Below, piece after piece: positions 8,546-17,262 of a stretch of 64,000 bases of DNA (positions are counted from its first letter, which is position 1; every line of letters begins with the position of its first letter). Origin of the DNA: Litorivita pollutaquae (GTDB taxonomy: Bacteria; Pseudomonadota; Alphaproteobacteria; Rhodobacterales; Rhodobacteraceae); assembly GCF_003205515.1 (NCBI RefSeq), contig NZ_KZ826491.1, positions 26,117 through 90,116 on the forward strand, read 5' to 3'. The notes beneath the pieces were generated by a model that was given only the letters and a program-made list of their open reading frames with translations, had not been told where the DNA came from and searched no databases. Made by a program: the position numbers and the translations under genes.

Positions 8546-9360
8546 GCGGTTCTTCGGCAGCTACTTATTGGCTAGTGTGCGCTCGCGGAGAAGGTCCGGT
8601 CCGACGGGCCGCACTGCGGCGTGGCCGGAGCATAGATAATGTCAAGAACAGGCCGATCTTACCACATCTCGAACCTTAACTGAGCCGCATCGTATCGGTT
8701 GCCAACTGCGTATAGACTTTGGTCAGCGACATAAAATCTGAGATGTATTCTGAGTACAAAATAGCGGGTTCCGGTCTTGCGCGGAATAGGTTTCAATTCA
8801 TTTAGGACATCCAGAATAAATCTGTCCCATATCAAATACTTAATTTTTCCCCAGTTTCCAATCGTCACCGGACGCCACAAATTTGTAATGTTCGGTCGAA
8901 AATGGTACCTCGCTGGGCCAACGTGACACCTTGACCGGGCAAGAGTGGGGTCTGGGGCCAGAAAAGCTATTTCGTCCTTCGATTCTTTGAAATTCCGCCG
9001 CGCTGACGTAGAATTCGCAAATTTACCCGTTCCGAACCCGAGCGCCACGCGTTCGACGTAAATTACGCAGCCTGACGAACATCATCACCCACATCCGTGG
9101 CCCTGAAGCCTTTCAGGGAGCCAATTGAGCCTGCGGAGACGTTCTCACGACACCTCATAGGTTGATCTGATTAAGATGAGCAACAAACTCTCTCTTAGCA
9201 AATCGACCTATTTGGCCCCATAGGCGCTGACGTCAGGCAGTCGAAGAACATGTCTTTTCGGCTTGGCACCGAGCTGTAATCTCGCGGTTGACGCGGGTTT
9301 GGAAACGGTGCTCGAATAGAGGGGAAAATTTGCGCTAATCCGGCGCGACAGGAGGCTATC
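8546..9360. other. Gene-poor accessory stretch
   Basis: About 815 bases carry no gene I can support. The second diverged repeat lies at 8880-9034. A minus-strand frame across 8659-9048 reads partly through the repeat and resembles no family. The final ~60 bases before 9361 should hold the promoter of the methyltransferase gene. Confidence 0.5.
8880..9034 (+). repeat. Diverged direct repeat, copy 2
   Basis: This is the partner of 7185-7336 in the same orientation. The order of shared blocks is the same (TGTTCGGTC, a GGWACC box, CTTGACC-GGCAAGA, GGGGCCAGAA, TATTTC, GAAATTC/GAAATCC, AAATTTAC), with many substitutions and almost no gaps, so the two copies share ancestry. What the repeat was originally is not clear. 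Confidence 0.7.
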
Positions 9361-10053
9361 ATGCAAGCGCCAAGCGGAATTACATCGAATATGCAGCTGA
9401 TCGAGGCTTGCTTTGCCCCGCTGGCGGGGCGGGCGCTTCTTGATGTTGGCTGCGGCGGCGGCAACTTGTTGGGCGCGTTGGCCAAACGCGGGGCGGTTCC
9501 TGTCGGTGTGGACCCCTTACCCAGCGCCGTCGCAGCGGCGCAGGCGCGGTATCCCGCGCTTGATATTCAGGAGGCCGCTGCCGAATCTCTTCCCTTTCCT
9601 GAGGGGCAATTCGAGGGCGCAATCATTCTCAACAGCCTGCATCATTTCACGCAAGACAGCGTGGCTTTGGCGCTGACCGAATGTTTGCGTGTTCTGGTCA
9701 AGGGGGCGGGGCTTTTGGTGATCGAACCGGCGGCGCGCGGCGGGTATTTCGAGGTCGCGCGCCCGGTCGAGGACGAAACCGTTGTGCGCGCTGCTGCGTT
9801 GCAGGTGCTCGATGCCGAGATTGCCGCAGGGCGTATCGGTTGTGCTTTCCGGTTGGAGTATGACACGGCGGTGCCGGTCACGGACGCAGATTCAGTTTTA
9901 AAATCGCTGGTGCAGGTCGATCCGGCCCGCTCCGAGCGCGCTGCATCCTGCGCCGCCGAGGTTCAGGCCCTGTTCAACCAGCATGTGCAAACCGGTCCAA
10001 GGGGACGGTTTCTGGATCAACCGATGATTGCCTATTTTCTACAAGCTGTATGA
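9361..10053 (+). CDS. Class I SAM-dependent methyltransferase
   Basis: The 230-residue protein has a methyltransferase fold. Motif I is LLDVGCGGGNLLG (SAM binding), the acidic residue after strand 2 is in PVGVDPL, and the post-I/II loop is AESLPFPEGQFEGAI followed by NSLHHF. This is the UbiE/UbiG-like type 11 pattern. The substrate cannot be named. An AGGAGG site lies 7 bases before the ATG. It is the first core gene after the accessory patch and is convergent with the DUF1013 gene, with a shared hairpin between them. Confidence 0.8.
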   Translation: MQAPSGITSNMQLIEACFAPLAGRALLDVGCGGGNLLGALAKRGAVPVGVDPLPSAVAAAQARYPALDIQEAAAESLPFPEGQFEGAIILNSLHHFTQDSVALALTECLRVLVKGAGLLVIEPAARGGYFEVARPVEDETVVRAAALQVLDAEIAAGRIGCAFRLEYDTAVPVTDADSVLKSLVQVDPARSERAASCAAEVQALFNQHVQTGPRGRFLDQPMIAYFLQAV

Positions 10054-10063
10054 TTTTAAACGA

Positions 10064-10092
10064 GAAAGCCCGCGCATCTGCACGGGCTTTCG
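10064..10092. terminator. Hairpin terminator between convergent genes
   Basis: AAAGCCCG and CGGGCTTT form an 8-bp stem around a short loop, followed by a short U-rich run. It lies 11 bases after the methyltransferase stop and just before the 3' end of the opposing gene, so it can serve both. Confidence 0.75.
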
Positions 10093-10114
10093 GATCTTAT
10101 CGTGACGGCACCGT

Positions 10115-10861
10115 TTAGGCGTCATCGTCATCCTTGCCATCATCATCGGGCAGGTTGAAGAAGCTGTCGGCATCGAAAACCTTCTCTTCTTCTTTTTCTT
10201 CGCGGTCATCTGACAGGGTGAATGTTTCGAGGCCTTCGATGGCGCTGGGGATTTTCGGTTCCGGATCCATTGACAGGCTTTGTTCCGTCGACAGCAATTT
10301 ACGGCGCTCATCGTCGGTCATGGAGGCGCCATCAGCAGCCTTTTTCGCGGCGGCTTTTTGCACAGCTGCATCCAATTCCGATTGTTTGCACAGGCCAAGC
10401 GCCACCGGATCAATCGGTTGGATGTTGGCGATGTTCCAGTGCGTGCGCTCGCGGATCGCCTGAATGGTCGGTTTGGTGGTACCAACCAATTTTGACACCT
10501 GCGCATCGCTGAGCTCGGGGTGGAATTTTACCAGCCAATAGATCGACGCCGGGCGGTCCTGACGTTTGGACAAGGGGGTATAACGCGGGCCGCGACGCTT
10601 TTCCTCGCCGACGGCGGCGGAGTTGAATTTCAATTTCAACTTATGCAGCGGGTTTTTTTCCGCAGCGTCGATTTCCTCTTGGGTCAACTGGTTGTTGGCA
10701 ATCGGATCAAACCCTTTCACACCTGCGGCGACGTCGCCATCCGCGATGCCTTGGATTTCCAATTCGTGCATGCCGGTGAAATCCGCGATCTGTTTAAAGG
10801 TGATGGTGGTGTTGTCCACAAGCCAAACAGCTGTGGCTTTTGCCATAATCGGTTGTGCCAT
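10115..10861 (-). CDS. DUF1013 family protein (putative cell-cycle/transcription regulator)
   Basis: The 248-residue protein begins MAQPIMAKATAVWLVDNTTI and continues with helix-rich DNA-binding-like segments (ITFKQIADFTGMHELEIQGI; LSDAQVSKLVGTTKPTIQAI). It ends in a very acidic tail (DREEKEEEK, then a run of Asp). This matches the alphaproteobacterial DUF1013 family. From memory, a Caulobacter member has been linked to transcription of cell-cycle genes (TrcR), but that role is not visible here. A ribosome site (AAGGAGG) precedes the ATG. It is single, conserved and divergent from the RNase T2 gene. Confidence 0.8.
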   Translation of the reverse strand: MAQPIMAKATAVWLVDNTTITFKQIADFTGMHELEIQGIADGDVAAGVKGFDPIANNQLTQEEIDAAEKNPLHKLKLKFNSAAVGEEKRRGPRYTPLSKRQDRPASIYWLVKFHPELSDAQVSKLVGTTKPTIQAIRERTHWNIANIQPIDPVALGLCKQSELDAAVQKAAAKKAADGASMTDDERRKLLSTEQSLSMDPEPKIPSAIEGLETFTLSDDREEKEEEKVFDADSFFNLPDDDGKDDDDA

Positions 10862-11045
10862 GTCGGCCTCCTTACTTGTATGTATGCCGGAACGTGCGCC
10901 ACCGGCGGGCGGGCCTACGCCGGAAACCTGTCGGGCAAATCTTTCCCGTCGCCTGAAAGAGGCGGCCCTGCGCGCAGGGTCTGGTTTCCATTGTGGGGGA
11001 ACTTACCGGCGATATACTACGCAAAAACCTATAAGGGAAGAGTGA

Positions 11046-11699
11046 ATGCGCATCGCGGTTTTGACACTGTTTGCCGGCTTGGCCGGATTTTGCCTTTGGG
11101 CCGCGCCATCGCGGGCCGATGGCGAACCCAGCGGCGTGTTTGATTATTATGTTCTGTCATTGAGTTGGTCGCCGACATGGTGCGCCTTGGAAGGCGATGC
11201 ACGTGGATCGCCGCAATGTGATGCGGCGGCGGATTTCGGATGGGTGCTGCATGGGCTTTGGCCGCAATATCATCGCGGTTGGCCCGCCTTTTGTCCGACA
11301 ACCGCTCGTCACCCCAGCCGCAGCATGACCGCCGACATGGCCGATATCATGGGGACATCGGGCCTTGCGTGGTACCAATGGAAGAAACACGGGGTTTGCT
11401 CGGGGCTATCAGCGCCGGACTACTACGCGCTGGCGCGCAAGGCCTATGACGGGATCACCCGCCCGCCGGTGTTTCGAAACCTCACGAAACCGGTGACGTT
11501 GCCCGCCAAATTGATCGAGGAAGCCTTCCTTCAATCAAACCCCGCGCTAGAGCCGAATATGATCACCGTGACATGCAAACAGGGCCGCATTCAAGAGGCG
11601 CGGATTTGCCTGTCAAAAACGCTCGATCCGGTGCCCTGCGGGCAAGATACCCTGCGTGATTGCACTCTGAAAAATGCCCTCTTCGATCCAATTGAATAA
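11046..11699 (+). CDS. Ribonuclease T2 family protein, exported
   Basis: The protein (217 aa) has an N-terminal signal ending around SRADG. Both RNase T2 active-site blocks are present: CAS1 as WVLHGLWPQY and CAS2 as WYQWKKHGVCSG, supplying the two catalytic histidines and the Glu/Lys region (Lys-His kept in KKHG). Paired cysteines fit a periplasmic or secreted enzyme. RNase T2 cuts single-stranded RNA through a 2',3'-cyclic phosphate and is usually a scavenging enzyme in bacteria. The length is ordinary for the family. It stands alone between a DUF1013 gene and recR. Confidence 0.9.
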   Translation: MRIAVLTLFAGLAGFCLWAAPSRADGEPSGVFDYYVLSLSWSPTWCALEGDARGSPQCDAAADFGWVLHGLWPQYHRGWPAFCPTTARHPSRSMTADMADIMGTSGLAWYQWKKHGVCSGLSAPDYYALARKAYDGITRPPVFRNLTKPVTLPAKLIEEAFLQSNPALEPNMITVTCKQGRIQEARICLSKTLDPVPCGQDTLRDCTLKNALFDPIE

Positions 11700-11712
11700 A
11701 TTCCGCGTGCCT

Positions 11713-11745
11713 TTCTGCTTTCTGGAAGATATCCCCGCCGGAGGC
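11713..11745 (-). repeat. Short interspersed repeat, copy A (inverted relative to copy B)
   Basis: Read on the minus strand it begins GCCTCCGGCGGGGATAT and ends AGAAAGCAGAA. It matches 12417-12449 at nearly every base but in the opposite orientation. The two copies flank recR. Similar G/C-rich REP-like units are common between genes in this family. Confidence 0.7.
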
Positions 11746-11786
11746 ATCCATCACCACCCACGAGGCAAAAGCGGTGGCAGGGGCGG

Positions 11787-12380
11787 TCAGACCTCGCGCC
11801 GTGCATTCAACGCGGCGGTGATCGTGCCGTCGTCGAGGTAATCCAATTCGCCGCCGATTGGCACGCCTTGGGCCAAGGATGTGATCCGGCAACGGCCGTC
11901 CAATTGATCCGCAATGTAATGTGCGGTGGTCAAGCCATCGACCGTGGCGTTGAGCGCGAGGATCACCTCGGTGACCTCCTCGCTTTCAACCCGCTCTGAC
12001 AATTTGGGGATGCGCAGGGTTTCAGGCCCGATGGCGTCCAGCGCCGATAACGTCCCCCCCAACACATGATAACGCCCCTTGAACACGCCCGAGCGTTCCA
12101 TTGCCCATAGATCTCCGACGTCCTCGACAACGCATATTTGCCCCGTGGCGCGTTCATTCGACAGGCAGATATCGCAAACGGGTTGCGTGCCGATATTGCC
12201 GCAATTGCGGCACTCACAAGCGGTGGCAGCGACGGAGGTCATGAGGTCCGCCAAAGGTTCCATTTGCAGCGCGCGTTTGCGGATCAATTGCAGCACGGCG
12301 CGCCGCGCCGAGCGCGGGCCAAGCCCGGGAAGCTTGGCCATCATCTCGATCAGGGCATCAATGTCGCGGGTGCTGCTCAA
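11787..12380 (-). CDS. recR: Recombination mediator protein RecR
   Basis: RecR works with RecF and RecO to load RecA on gapped DNA during recombinational repair. The 197-residue protein has the N-terminal helix-hairpin-helix ([12 protein letters not shown]), a four-cysteine zinc finger ([16 protein letters not shown]) and a Toprim domain starting [10 protein letters not shown]. It ends with the family's [12 protein letters not shown]. Length and order are normal. It is the last gene of the dnaX-orf-ybaB-recR run, a standard arrangement; about 110 bases with a hairpin separate it from ybaB. Confidence 0.97.
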   Translation of the reverse strand: MSSTRDIDALIEMMAKLPGLGPRSARRAVLQLIRKRALQMEPLADLMTSVAATACECRNCGNIGTQPVCDICLSNERATGQICVVEDVGDLWAMERSGVFKGRYHVLGGTLSALDAIGPETLRIPKLSERVESEEVTEVILALNATVDGLTTAHYIADQLDGRCRITSLAQGVPIGGELDYLDDGTITAALNARREV

Positions 12381-12416
12381 TGGTGGGAACCTAGCGGGAA
12401 GATGCGGGGGGCAGGA

Positions 12417-12449
12417 GCCTCCGGCGGGGATATTTTCGGGAAAGCAGAA
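12417..12449 (+). repeat. Short interspersed repeat, copy B
   Basis: Plus-strand copy of the unit also found inverted at 11713-11745. Directly after it, 12447-12478 can fold into a 12-bp G/C stem (one mismatch) with a T-rich loop, in the ybaB-recR gap. Confidence 0.7.
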
Positions 12450-12492
12450 CAGGGCGGGCGTTTTTTCCCGCCCCGTTCGGATGGGTGCCGTA

Positions 12493-12837
12493 TTAGAACG
12501 GCAGCTTCATGTCAGCAGGCAGCCCCATGCCTTCGGTGATCTTGCTCATCTCCGATTGGGCGCGCTCATTGGCTTTTTGCTGGGCGTCCTTGATCGCGGC
12601 GAGGATCAGGTCTTCGACGACCTCTTTGTCATCGCCGGAAAAGATCGACGGGTCGATGTCGAGCGTTTTCAATTCGCCCTTGGCGGTGGCGGTGGCTTTG
12701 ACAAGGCCCGCGCCGGATTCTCCGGTGACGGTGATGGCATGCATGTCCTCTTGCAGCGAGGCCATTTTTTCCTGCATCTCTTTGGCAGCCTTCATCATTT
12801 TGGCCATGTCACCCATGGCGCCCAAACCTTTGAGCAT
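12493..12837 (-). CDS. ybaB: YbaB/EbfC family nucleoid-associated protein
   Basis: This small (114 aa) DNA-binding protein forms dimers that bind DNA and is almost always next to dnaX and recR. It shows the family pattern: a Met-rich N-terminal helix ([18 protein letters not shown]), a central beta region ([17 protein letters not shown]) and a C-terminal helix ([15 protein letters not shown]). It is 4 bases from the preceding membrane-protein gene, so it is co-transcribed with dnaX. Its exact physiological role is not settled for the family. Confidence 0.93.
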   Translation of the reverse strand: MLKGLGAMGDMAKMMKAAKEMQEKMASLQEDMHAITVTGESGAGLVKATATAKGELKTLDIDPSIFSGDDKEVVEDLILAAIKDAQQKANERAQSEMSKITEGMGLPADMKLPF

Positions 12838-12841
12838 GTTT

Positions 12842-13285
12842 TTATAACTCCTTCTCGCGGCGCGCGGGCCGCAGTGATTGTATGATTGCTATGATCGATA
12901 TGGCGGCAAGGATAATGATAGGCAAGGTCGGGTCGGCGACACAGCCTTCCGAGCGGGCCATTTGGTAAAAGCCGGTCGGGTCAAGTTTCGCGCCTGCCCA
13001 TGTCAGCAGCGCCAAGAGGCCCGCGACGAGGGCTGTCGGGGTCCAAAGGCTGGGTCGTTTGAAATAGAGCGCGGCGGTAACCAGCGCGATGAGCACGAGG
13101 CCGGGCGCGGTGGTGAACACGTGGAATGTCTCACTCAGCCCGCTGGCGGGTCCGTCTGCGGGCGACCAGTTGGGCCGCTCTTTGTCGCAGACCTCGGCCA
13201 AAGCCGGACCCGCGCCGAGCACGAGCAGGGCGGTGGCAACCACGGCGACGGGCGCGGGCGTCAGTCTGCTTCGAAAGGGTCCCAT
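12842..13285 (-). CDS. Small membrane protein overlapping dnaX, unknown
   Basis: The 147-residue protein has a signal-like N-terminal hydrophobic stretch ending ALAEVC. Two or three more membrane segments follow (PGLVLIALVTAALYF; LVAGLLALLTWAGA; IIILAAISIIAIIQSL). Two cysteines in the outer loops (EVCDKERPNW, SEGCVADP) could form a disulphide. Its start overlaps the 3' end of dnaX by 25 bases and its end is 4 bases from ybaB, so it is embedded in the dnaX operon. I recognise no function. Confidence 0.75.
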   Translation of the reverse strand: MGPFRSRLTPAPVAVVATALLVLGAGPALAEVCDKERPNWSPADGPASGLSETFHVFTTAPGLVLIALVTAALYFKRPSLWTPTALVAGLLALLTWAGAKLDPTGFYQMARSEGCVADPTLPIIILAAISIIAIIQSLRPARREKEL

Positions 13286-15084
13286 TCATCCTCGACTTCT
13301 GGCAGGGCTTCGGCTTGCGCCGTGGCGGCGATGTCTGCGGGGGTGCGGACATCGGTGATGCGCGCTTTGGGGAAGGCCAAGAGCACGGCTTGCACCAAGG
13401 GGTGCGCGGCGGCTTCGGCTTTGATGGCGTTTTCTTTGGCATCGCGGCGTTCGGCGATGGTTTCGCCGCCGCCCTCATTGACGAGGATCACCGCCCAGCG
13501 ATTGCCGGTCCAGCGTTGCAGGCATTGGCCAAGGCGTTGCGATAGATCGGCAGGGGCGCGATCGGTTGGGACAAATTCGATTTGTCCGGGCCGGTAAGAG
13601 GCAAGGCGCAGGGTGGTTTCCACCTCGATCAGCAGTTTGGCATCACGGTTGGCGCGGATCAGGTCGATCACGTGATCGAAAGTCGGGTAGCGCGCCAGCG
13701 CGGCATTCGGTTCACCGGCGAGCATCGCGGTTGGCGCACCGGCGCCTGCACCGCTGGACGACATGGCCGGTGTATGGGAAGGCCTGCCGATGGGATGGGC
13801 CGGTCCAGAGGCATATCCGCCGGTTTGCGCGGGCGCATTGTTATGTGTGCCTGCCCCGCCGCCAGAGCTGCCACCAGAGCCGCCTTGCGGGGCGGGGCCA
13901 TCGGGGCGCGGTGTGTTTTGCAATTTGCGCACAAGGTCTTCGGGTGACGGCAATTCCGCCACATGGGTCAGCCGGATCACCGCCATTTCGGCGGCCATCA
14001 TTGCATTGGGCGCGGCGGCAACCTCGTCGAGTGCCTTGAGCAGCATTTGCCACATCCGCGTCATCGCGCGCATGCCGAGCCGCTCGGCCAAATCGGTGCC
14101 GCGGGCGCGTTCGTCGGGCGATACGGTCGGGTCATTGGCGGCATCAGGGGTAATTTTCACCACAGAAATCCAATGGGTGATTTCCGCCAGATCGCGCAGC
14201 ACGGCCATCGGGTCGGCCCCATCGGCATATTGGCTGCCCAATTCCGTCAAAGCCGCCGCCGCATCGCCGCGCATGATCATTTCAAACAGATCCATAACGC
14301 GGCCGCGATCGGCAAGGCCCAGCATGGCGCGCACTTGATCGGCGGTGGTTTCGCCCGCGCCGTGGCTGATGGCTTGGTCCAGGAGCGAGGTCGCATCGCG
14401 GGCCGAGCCTTCGGCGGCGCGGGTGATGAGGGCCAGCGCCTCGTCGGTGATCTCGCCGCCTTCGCTATCGGCGATTTTGCGCAGCAATCCGATTTGGTCT
14501 TCGGGTTCAATGCGGCGCAAATCAAACCGTTGGCAGCGCGACAGCACCGTCACCGGCACCTTGCGGATTTCGGTTGTGGCGAAGATAAATTTGACGTGTT
14601 CGGGCGGCTCTTCGAGCGTCTTCAAAAGCGCGTTGAAGGCGTTGTTCGAGAGCATGTGAACTTCATCGATGATGTAGATTTTGTAGCGGGCCGAGGCGGC
14701 GCGGTAGTGCACGCTATCAATGATTTCGCGAATGTCGCCCACGCCGGTGCGCGATGCGGCGTCCATTTCCATCACATCGACATGACGACCTTCCATGATG
14801 GCGGTGCAATGCTCGCATTGTCCGCAAGGTTCGGTGGTCGGGCCGCTGGTGCCATCCACGCCGATACAATTCATGCCCTTGGCTATGATCCGTGCGGTGG
14901 TGGTTTTGCCGGTGCCGCGAATGCCGGTCATGATAAACGCCTGCGCGATCCGGTCGGCGGCAAAGGCGTTTTTCAGCGTGCGCACCATCGCATCCTGCCC
15001 GACGAGATCGGCAAAGGTCTCGGGGCGGTATTTGCGCGCAAGGACCTTATAGGCGGTCTGCTCTGTGTCGCCGTGCTGGCTCAT
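13261..15084 (-). CDS. dnaX: DNA polymerase III subunit gamma/tau
   Basis: DnaX is the ATPase of the clamp loader that places the beta clamp on DNA and organises the replisome. The 607-residue protein has the AAA+ Walker A (GIRGTGKTT), a zinc-binding block (CGQCEHC with the upstream CIG), Walker B with sensor (IIDEVHMLS) and the SRC motif (LSRCQRFDLRRI). A Gly/Pro-rich linker precedes the C-terminal tau region. The start at 15084 follows AGGAG; the longer upstream frame is rejected. No slippery A-run suggesting programmed frameshifting was seen. It heads dnaX-orf-ybaB-recR. Confidence 0.97.
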   Translation of the reverse strand: MSQHGDTEQTAYKVLARKYRPETFADLVGQDAMVRTLKNAFAADRIAQAFIMTGIRGTGKTTTARIIAKGMNCIGVDGTSGPTTEPCGQCEHCTAIMEGRHVDVMEMDAASRTGVGDIREIIDSVHYRAASARYKIYIIDEVHMLSNNAFNALLKTLEEPPEHVKFIFATTEIRKVPVTVLSRCQRFDLRRIEPEDQIGLLRKIADSEGGEITDEALALITRAAEGSARDATSLLDQAISHGAGETTADQVRAMLGLADRGRVMDLFEMIMRGDAAAALTELGSQYADGADPMAVLRDLAEITHWISVVKITPDAANDPTVSPDERARGTDLAERLGMRAMTRMWQMLLKALDEVAAAPNAMMAAEMAVIRLTHVAELPSPEDLVRKLQNTPRPDGPAPQGGSGGSSGGGAGTHNNAPAQTGGYASGPAHPIGRPSHTPAMSSSGAGAGAPTAMLAGEPNAALARYPTFDHVIDLIRANRDAKLLIEVETTLRLASYRPGQIEFVPTDRAPADLSQRLGQCLQRWTGNRWAVILVNEGGGETIAERRDAKENAIKAEAAAHPLVQAVLLAFPKARITDVRTPADIAATAQAEALPEVEDEWDPFEAD

Positions 15085-15274
15085 GAAGGCTCCTAGATTC
15101 TTATCCGGGAAAGGATAAATGCGCGCGCGGCGAAGGTCCACCGTTGACTGTGCTTCGTGCCATTATGGGCGGCAGATGTGCGATTGTTCGAAAACGGGGA
15201 ACAGTGATTTCTATTCCGGCACGTTTACGGAACTTTCAAACGAGGTTAGGCAGGGGTGAGTTTAATAAAGAGTG

Positions 15275-16222
15275 ATGAAAATGTTACCGATTTTGATGTT
15301 ACTGGGGCTTGGCCTGACGATGTCGTTGTTGATGCCTGATGATGACGCATCCGGGGCCAAGGAGTCGGAGGAGCCTGATGAATATTCTGACGGCGATGAC
15401 GCAATCATTTCCGAGGATTTTCGTGACGGATTCGAAGCCTATGGGCTTGATCTGGTTGGCGAAGGTGAAATCACCAGAGATGAATATGACGAGGTAATTG
15501 CGGCAACGCATTTTGTCACAGGTCCAATGAACATTGATGCGGGCGGCGGCGAGGATTCGATCCTCGGCTCGGATGGCGACGACACTTTGGATGCGGGCGC
15601 GGGCGATGATATCGTCGATGGCGGTGCTGGCGATGATGAAATCGTGCTGGGCGACGGGTCGGATGTGTCGGGCGTTGATTGGCGGGTTATGAATTACCCC
15701 GATGATTATGTTTCCTTCCCGAACGATTTCGCGCCTTTTGGCACCGAGGCCGAATACGAAGGTGGAAATGACACGATCAGCGGCGGCAGCGGCGATGATT
15801 TCGTGGCGGATGGCTATGGCGGGAATGTCCTCAAGGGGCGCAATGGTGCGGATTTGTTGGTCGCAGTGGACCAAGACGGGGTGACCCCTGATGAGATTTA
15901 TGCAGGACGCGGCAGCGACGAAATTTATGTGGATGAAGGCGATCTCGTCACCACATCGACGGGGCAAGATGTGGTTCATGTCGAAATTCATGGTGCGGTC
16001 GAAGCAGGATATGACGTGGTGACCATCACCGATTTTGATCCGGCCAATGATACGTTGGAAATCTATGAGCGGGTCGAGGATTATGTGACGGATCCGATCA
16101 CCGACCCCGTCACCGTGGCCGATCTTGAGGATGGCAGCGGCGCGATGGTGTCAATCGGTGGTGTGCCGGTGGTTATGGTCGTCGGCGGGCAAGGCCTGAC
16201 GGTGGATAATATTCTGCTTTAG
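15275..16222 (+). CDS. RTX-type calcium-binding repeat protein with N-terminal hydrophobic segment
   Basis: A 315-residue, very acidic protein opens with a hydrophobic segment (MLPILMLLGLGLTMSLLM). It then carries RTX nonapeptide-like repeats at about residues 85-205 (GGGEDSILG, SDGDDTLDAG, AGDDIVDGG, AGDDEIVLG, GGNDTISGG, SGDDFVADG). The Asp-rich turns bind Ca2+ and fold outside the cell. A beta-rich C-terminus (ITDFDPANDTLEI) resembles the end of Rhodobacteraceae RTX proteins. No secretion genes are nearby. GTG 15272 and ATG 15281 are alternative starts. Function unknown. Confidence 0.8.
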   Translation: MKMLPILMLLGLGLTMSLLMPDDDASGAKESEEPDEYSDGDDAIISEDFRDGFEAYGLDLVGEGEITRDEYDEVIAATHFVTGPMNIDAGGGEDSILGSDGDDTLDAGAGDDIVDGGAGDDEIVLGDGSDVSGVDWRVMNYPDDYVSFPNDFAPFGTEAEYEGGNDTISGGSGDDFVADGYGGNVLKGRNGADLLVAVDQDGVTPDEIYAGRGSDEIYVDEGDLVTTSTGQDVVHVEIHGAVEAGYDVVTITDFDPANDTLEIYERVEDYVTDPITDPVTVADLEDGSGAMVSIGGVPVVMVVGGQGLTVDNILL

Positions 16223-16317
16223 GGCGCGCTTGCGGCTCTGTTCATCTATGCTCTCATCACGGTAAGGTCGGCCAAAGCGCCGCGTATAGCGGCGCGGCTC
16301 ACACCGGAGGATACGCC

Positions 16318-17160
16318 ATGCGTTTGAAGGGCACCCGCGCCAGCCGCAATATCGAAGATCGCCGTCGCCGTGGAGGCGGCGCCAAAGCGGGCGGAATTGG
16401 CGGCGTTGGCCTGCTGATTGTTCTGGCCGTGGGCTATTTTGCGGGGATCGACGTGACGCCTTTGCTTGAGGGTGCGGCGCCGATGCAGCAACAAAACAAC
16501 AGCCGCACATTAACCGCCCAAGAAGAGCAAGCCGGAGCGTTCGCCGCGCGGGTTCTCGGCACCACCGAAGAAGTTTGGGAGCAGGTTTTCGCACAGCAGG
16601 TCGGCAAGCCCTACAGTCCACCGATCATGGTGCTTTATGCAGGTGTCACGCAAAGCCCCTGCGGCGGGGCGTCCGGTGCGACGGGGCCGTTTTATTGCCC
16701 TGCGGATCGCAAAGCCTATCTCGACACCGCATTCTTCGCCACGATGGCACAGCAATTGGGCGCCAAGGGCGATTTCGCCGCCGCCTATGTGATCGCCCAT
16801 GAGGTCGCGCATCATGTGCAAAACGAATTGGGCATCTTGCCCGAGGTCAATCGCCGCCGCGCGGCGGTGTCGCAGGTCGAGGCCAATGCTCTGACCGTGC
16901 GGTTGGAGTTACAGGCCGATTGCCTGTCCGGTGTTTGGGCCCGCGCCGTTGGCGGATTGCTCGAGCCGGGGGATCTTGACGAGGCGCTCCATGCCGCGCG
17001 CCAGATCGGTGACGACACATTGCAACGCAACGCCGGGCGCGTGCCGCAGCCACACACATTCACCCATGGCACCAGCGCGCAGCGCGCCGGATGGTTTAAG
17101 CGTGGCTATGACCGCGGCGATATCGGGCAGTGTGACACTTTTGCAGCGGGCCGCCTCTAG
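16318..17160 (+). CDS. Neutral zinc metallopeptidase, YpfJ family
   Basis: The 280-residue protein has a basic, Gly-rich N-terminus, one membrane helix (VGLLIVLAVGYFAGI) and a zinc-peptidase domain with the HExxH motif in IAHEVAHHVQN. A downstream LELQADCLSGVWA supplies the further metal ligand region. The family layout (CPADRKAYLDTAFF before the HExxH) is exact. Substrates are unknown for the family. A GGAGG site precedes the ATG. It stands alone with its own leader. Confidence 0.9.
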   Translation: MRLKGTRASRNIEDRRRRGGGAKAGGIGGVGLLIVLAVGYFAGIDVTPLLEGAAPMQQQNNSRTLTAQEEQAGAFAARVLGTTEEVWEQVFAQQVGKPYSPPIMVLYAGVTQSPCGGASGATGPFYCPADRKAYLDTAFFATMAQQLGAKGDFAAAYVIAHEVAHHVQNELGILPEVNRRRAAVSQVEANALTVRLELQADCLSGVWARAVGGLLEPGDLDEALHAARQIGDDTLQRNAGRVPQPHTFTHGTSAQRAGWFKRGYDRGDIGQCDTFAAGRL

Positions 17161-17262
17161 GCAGGATGGCGGCGTTGAGTGACCTAAGGGAAGCGTGTAG
17201 AGTTCTTCTTAGGTATAGATTGATTTTATGTGATTGTCGTCAGAGACGGAAGGGCGCGTCAG

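Noticed and set aside
9361..10053. Naming the methyltransferase ubiE or ubiG
   Set aside because: Only the general SAM-binding pattern is visible; no quinone-pathway neighbours support a specific name.
13261..15084. Programmed frameshift in dnaX
   Set aside because: No A-rich slippery heptamer followed by a hairpin was seen; a shorter gamma form, if any, would need another mechanism.
13963..15096. 377-aa plus-strand frame opposite dnaX
   Set aside because: Antisense to the dnaX ATPase domains; Gly/His-rich product with no domain pattern.
15540..15840. Short tandem repeats in the RTX gene as a possible CRISPR or DNA satellite
   Set aside because: The repetition follows the Asp/Gly nonapeptide code of the protein and has no spacers.
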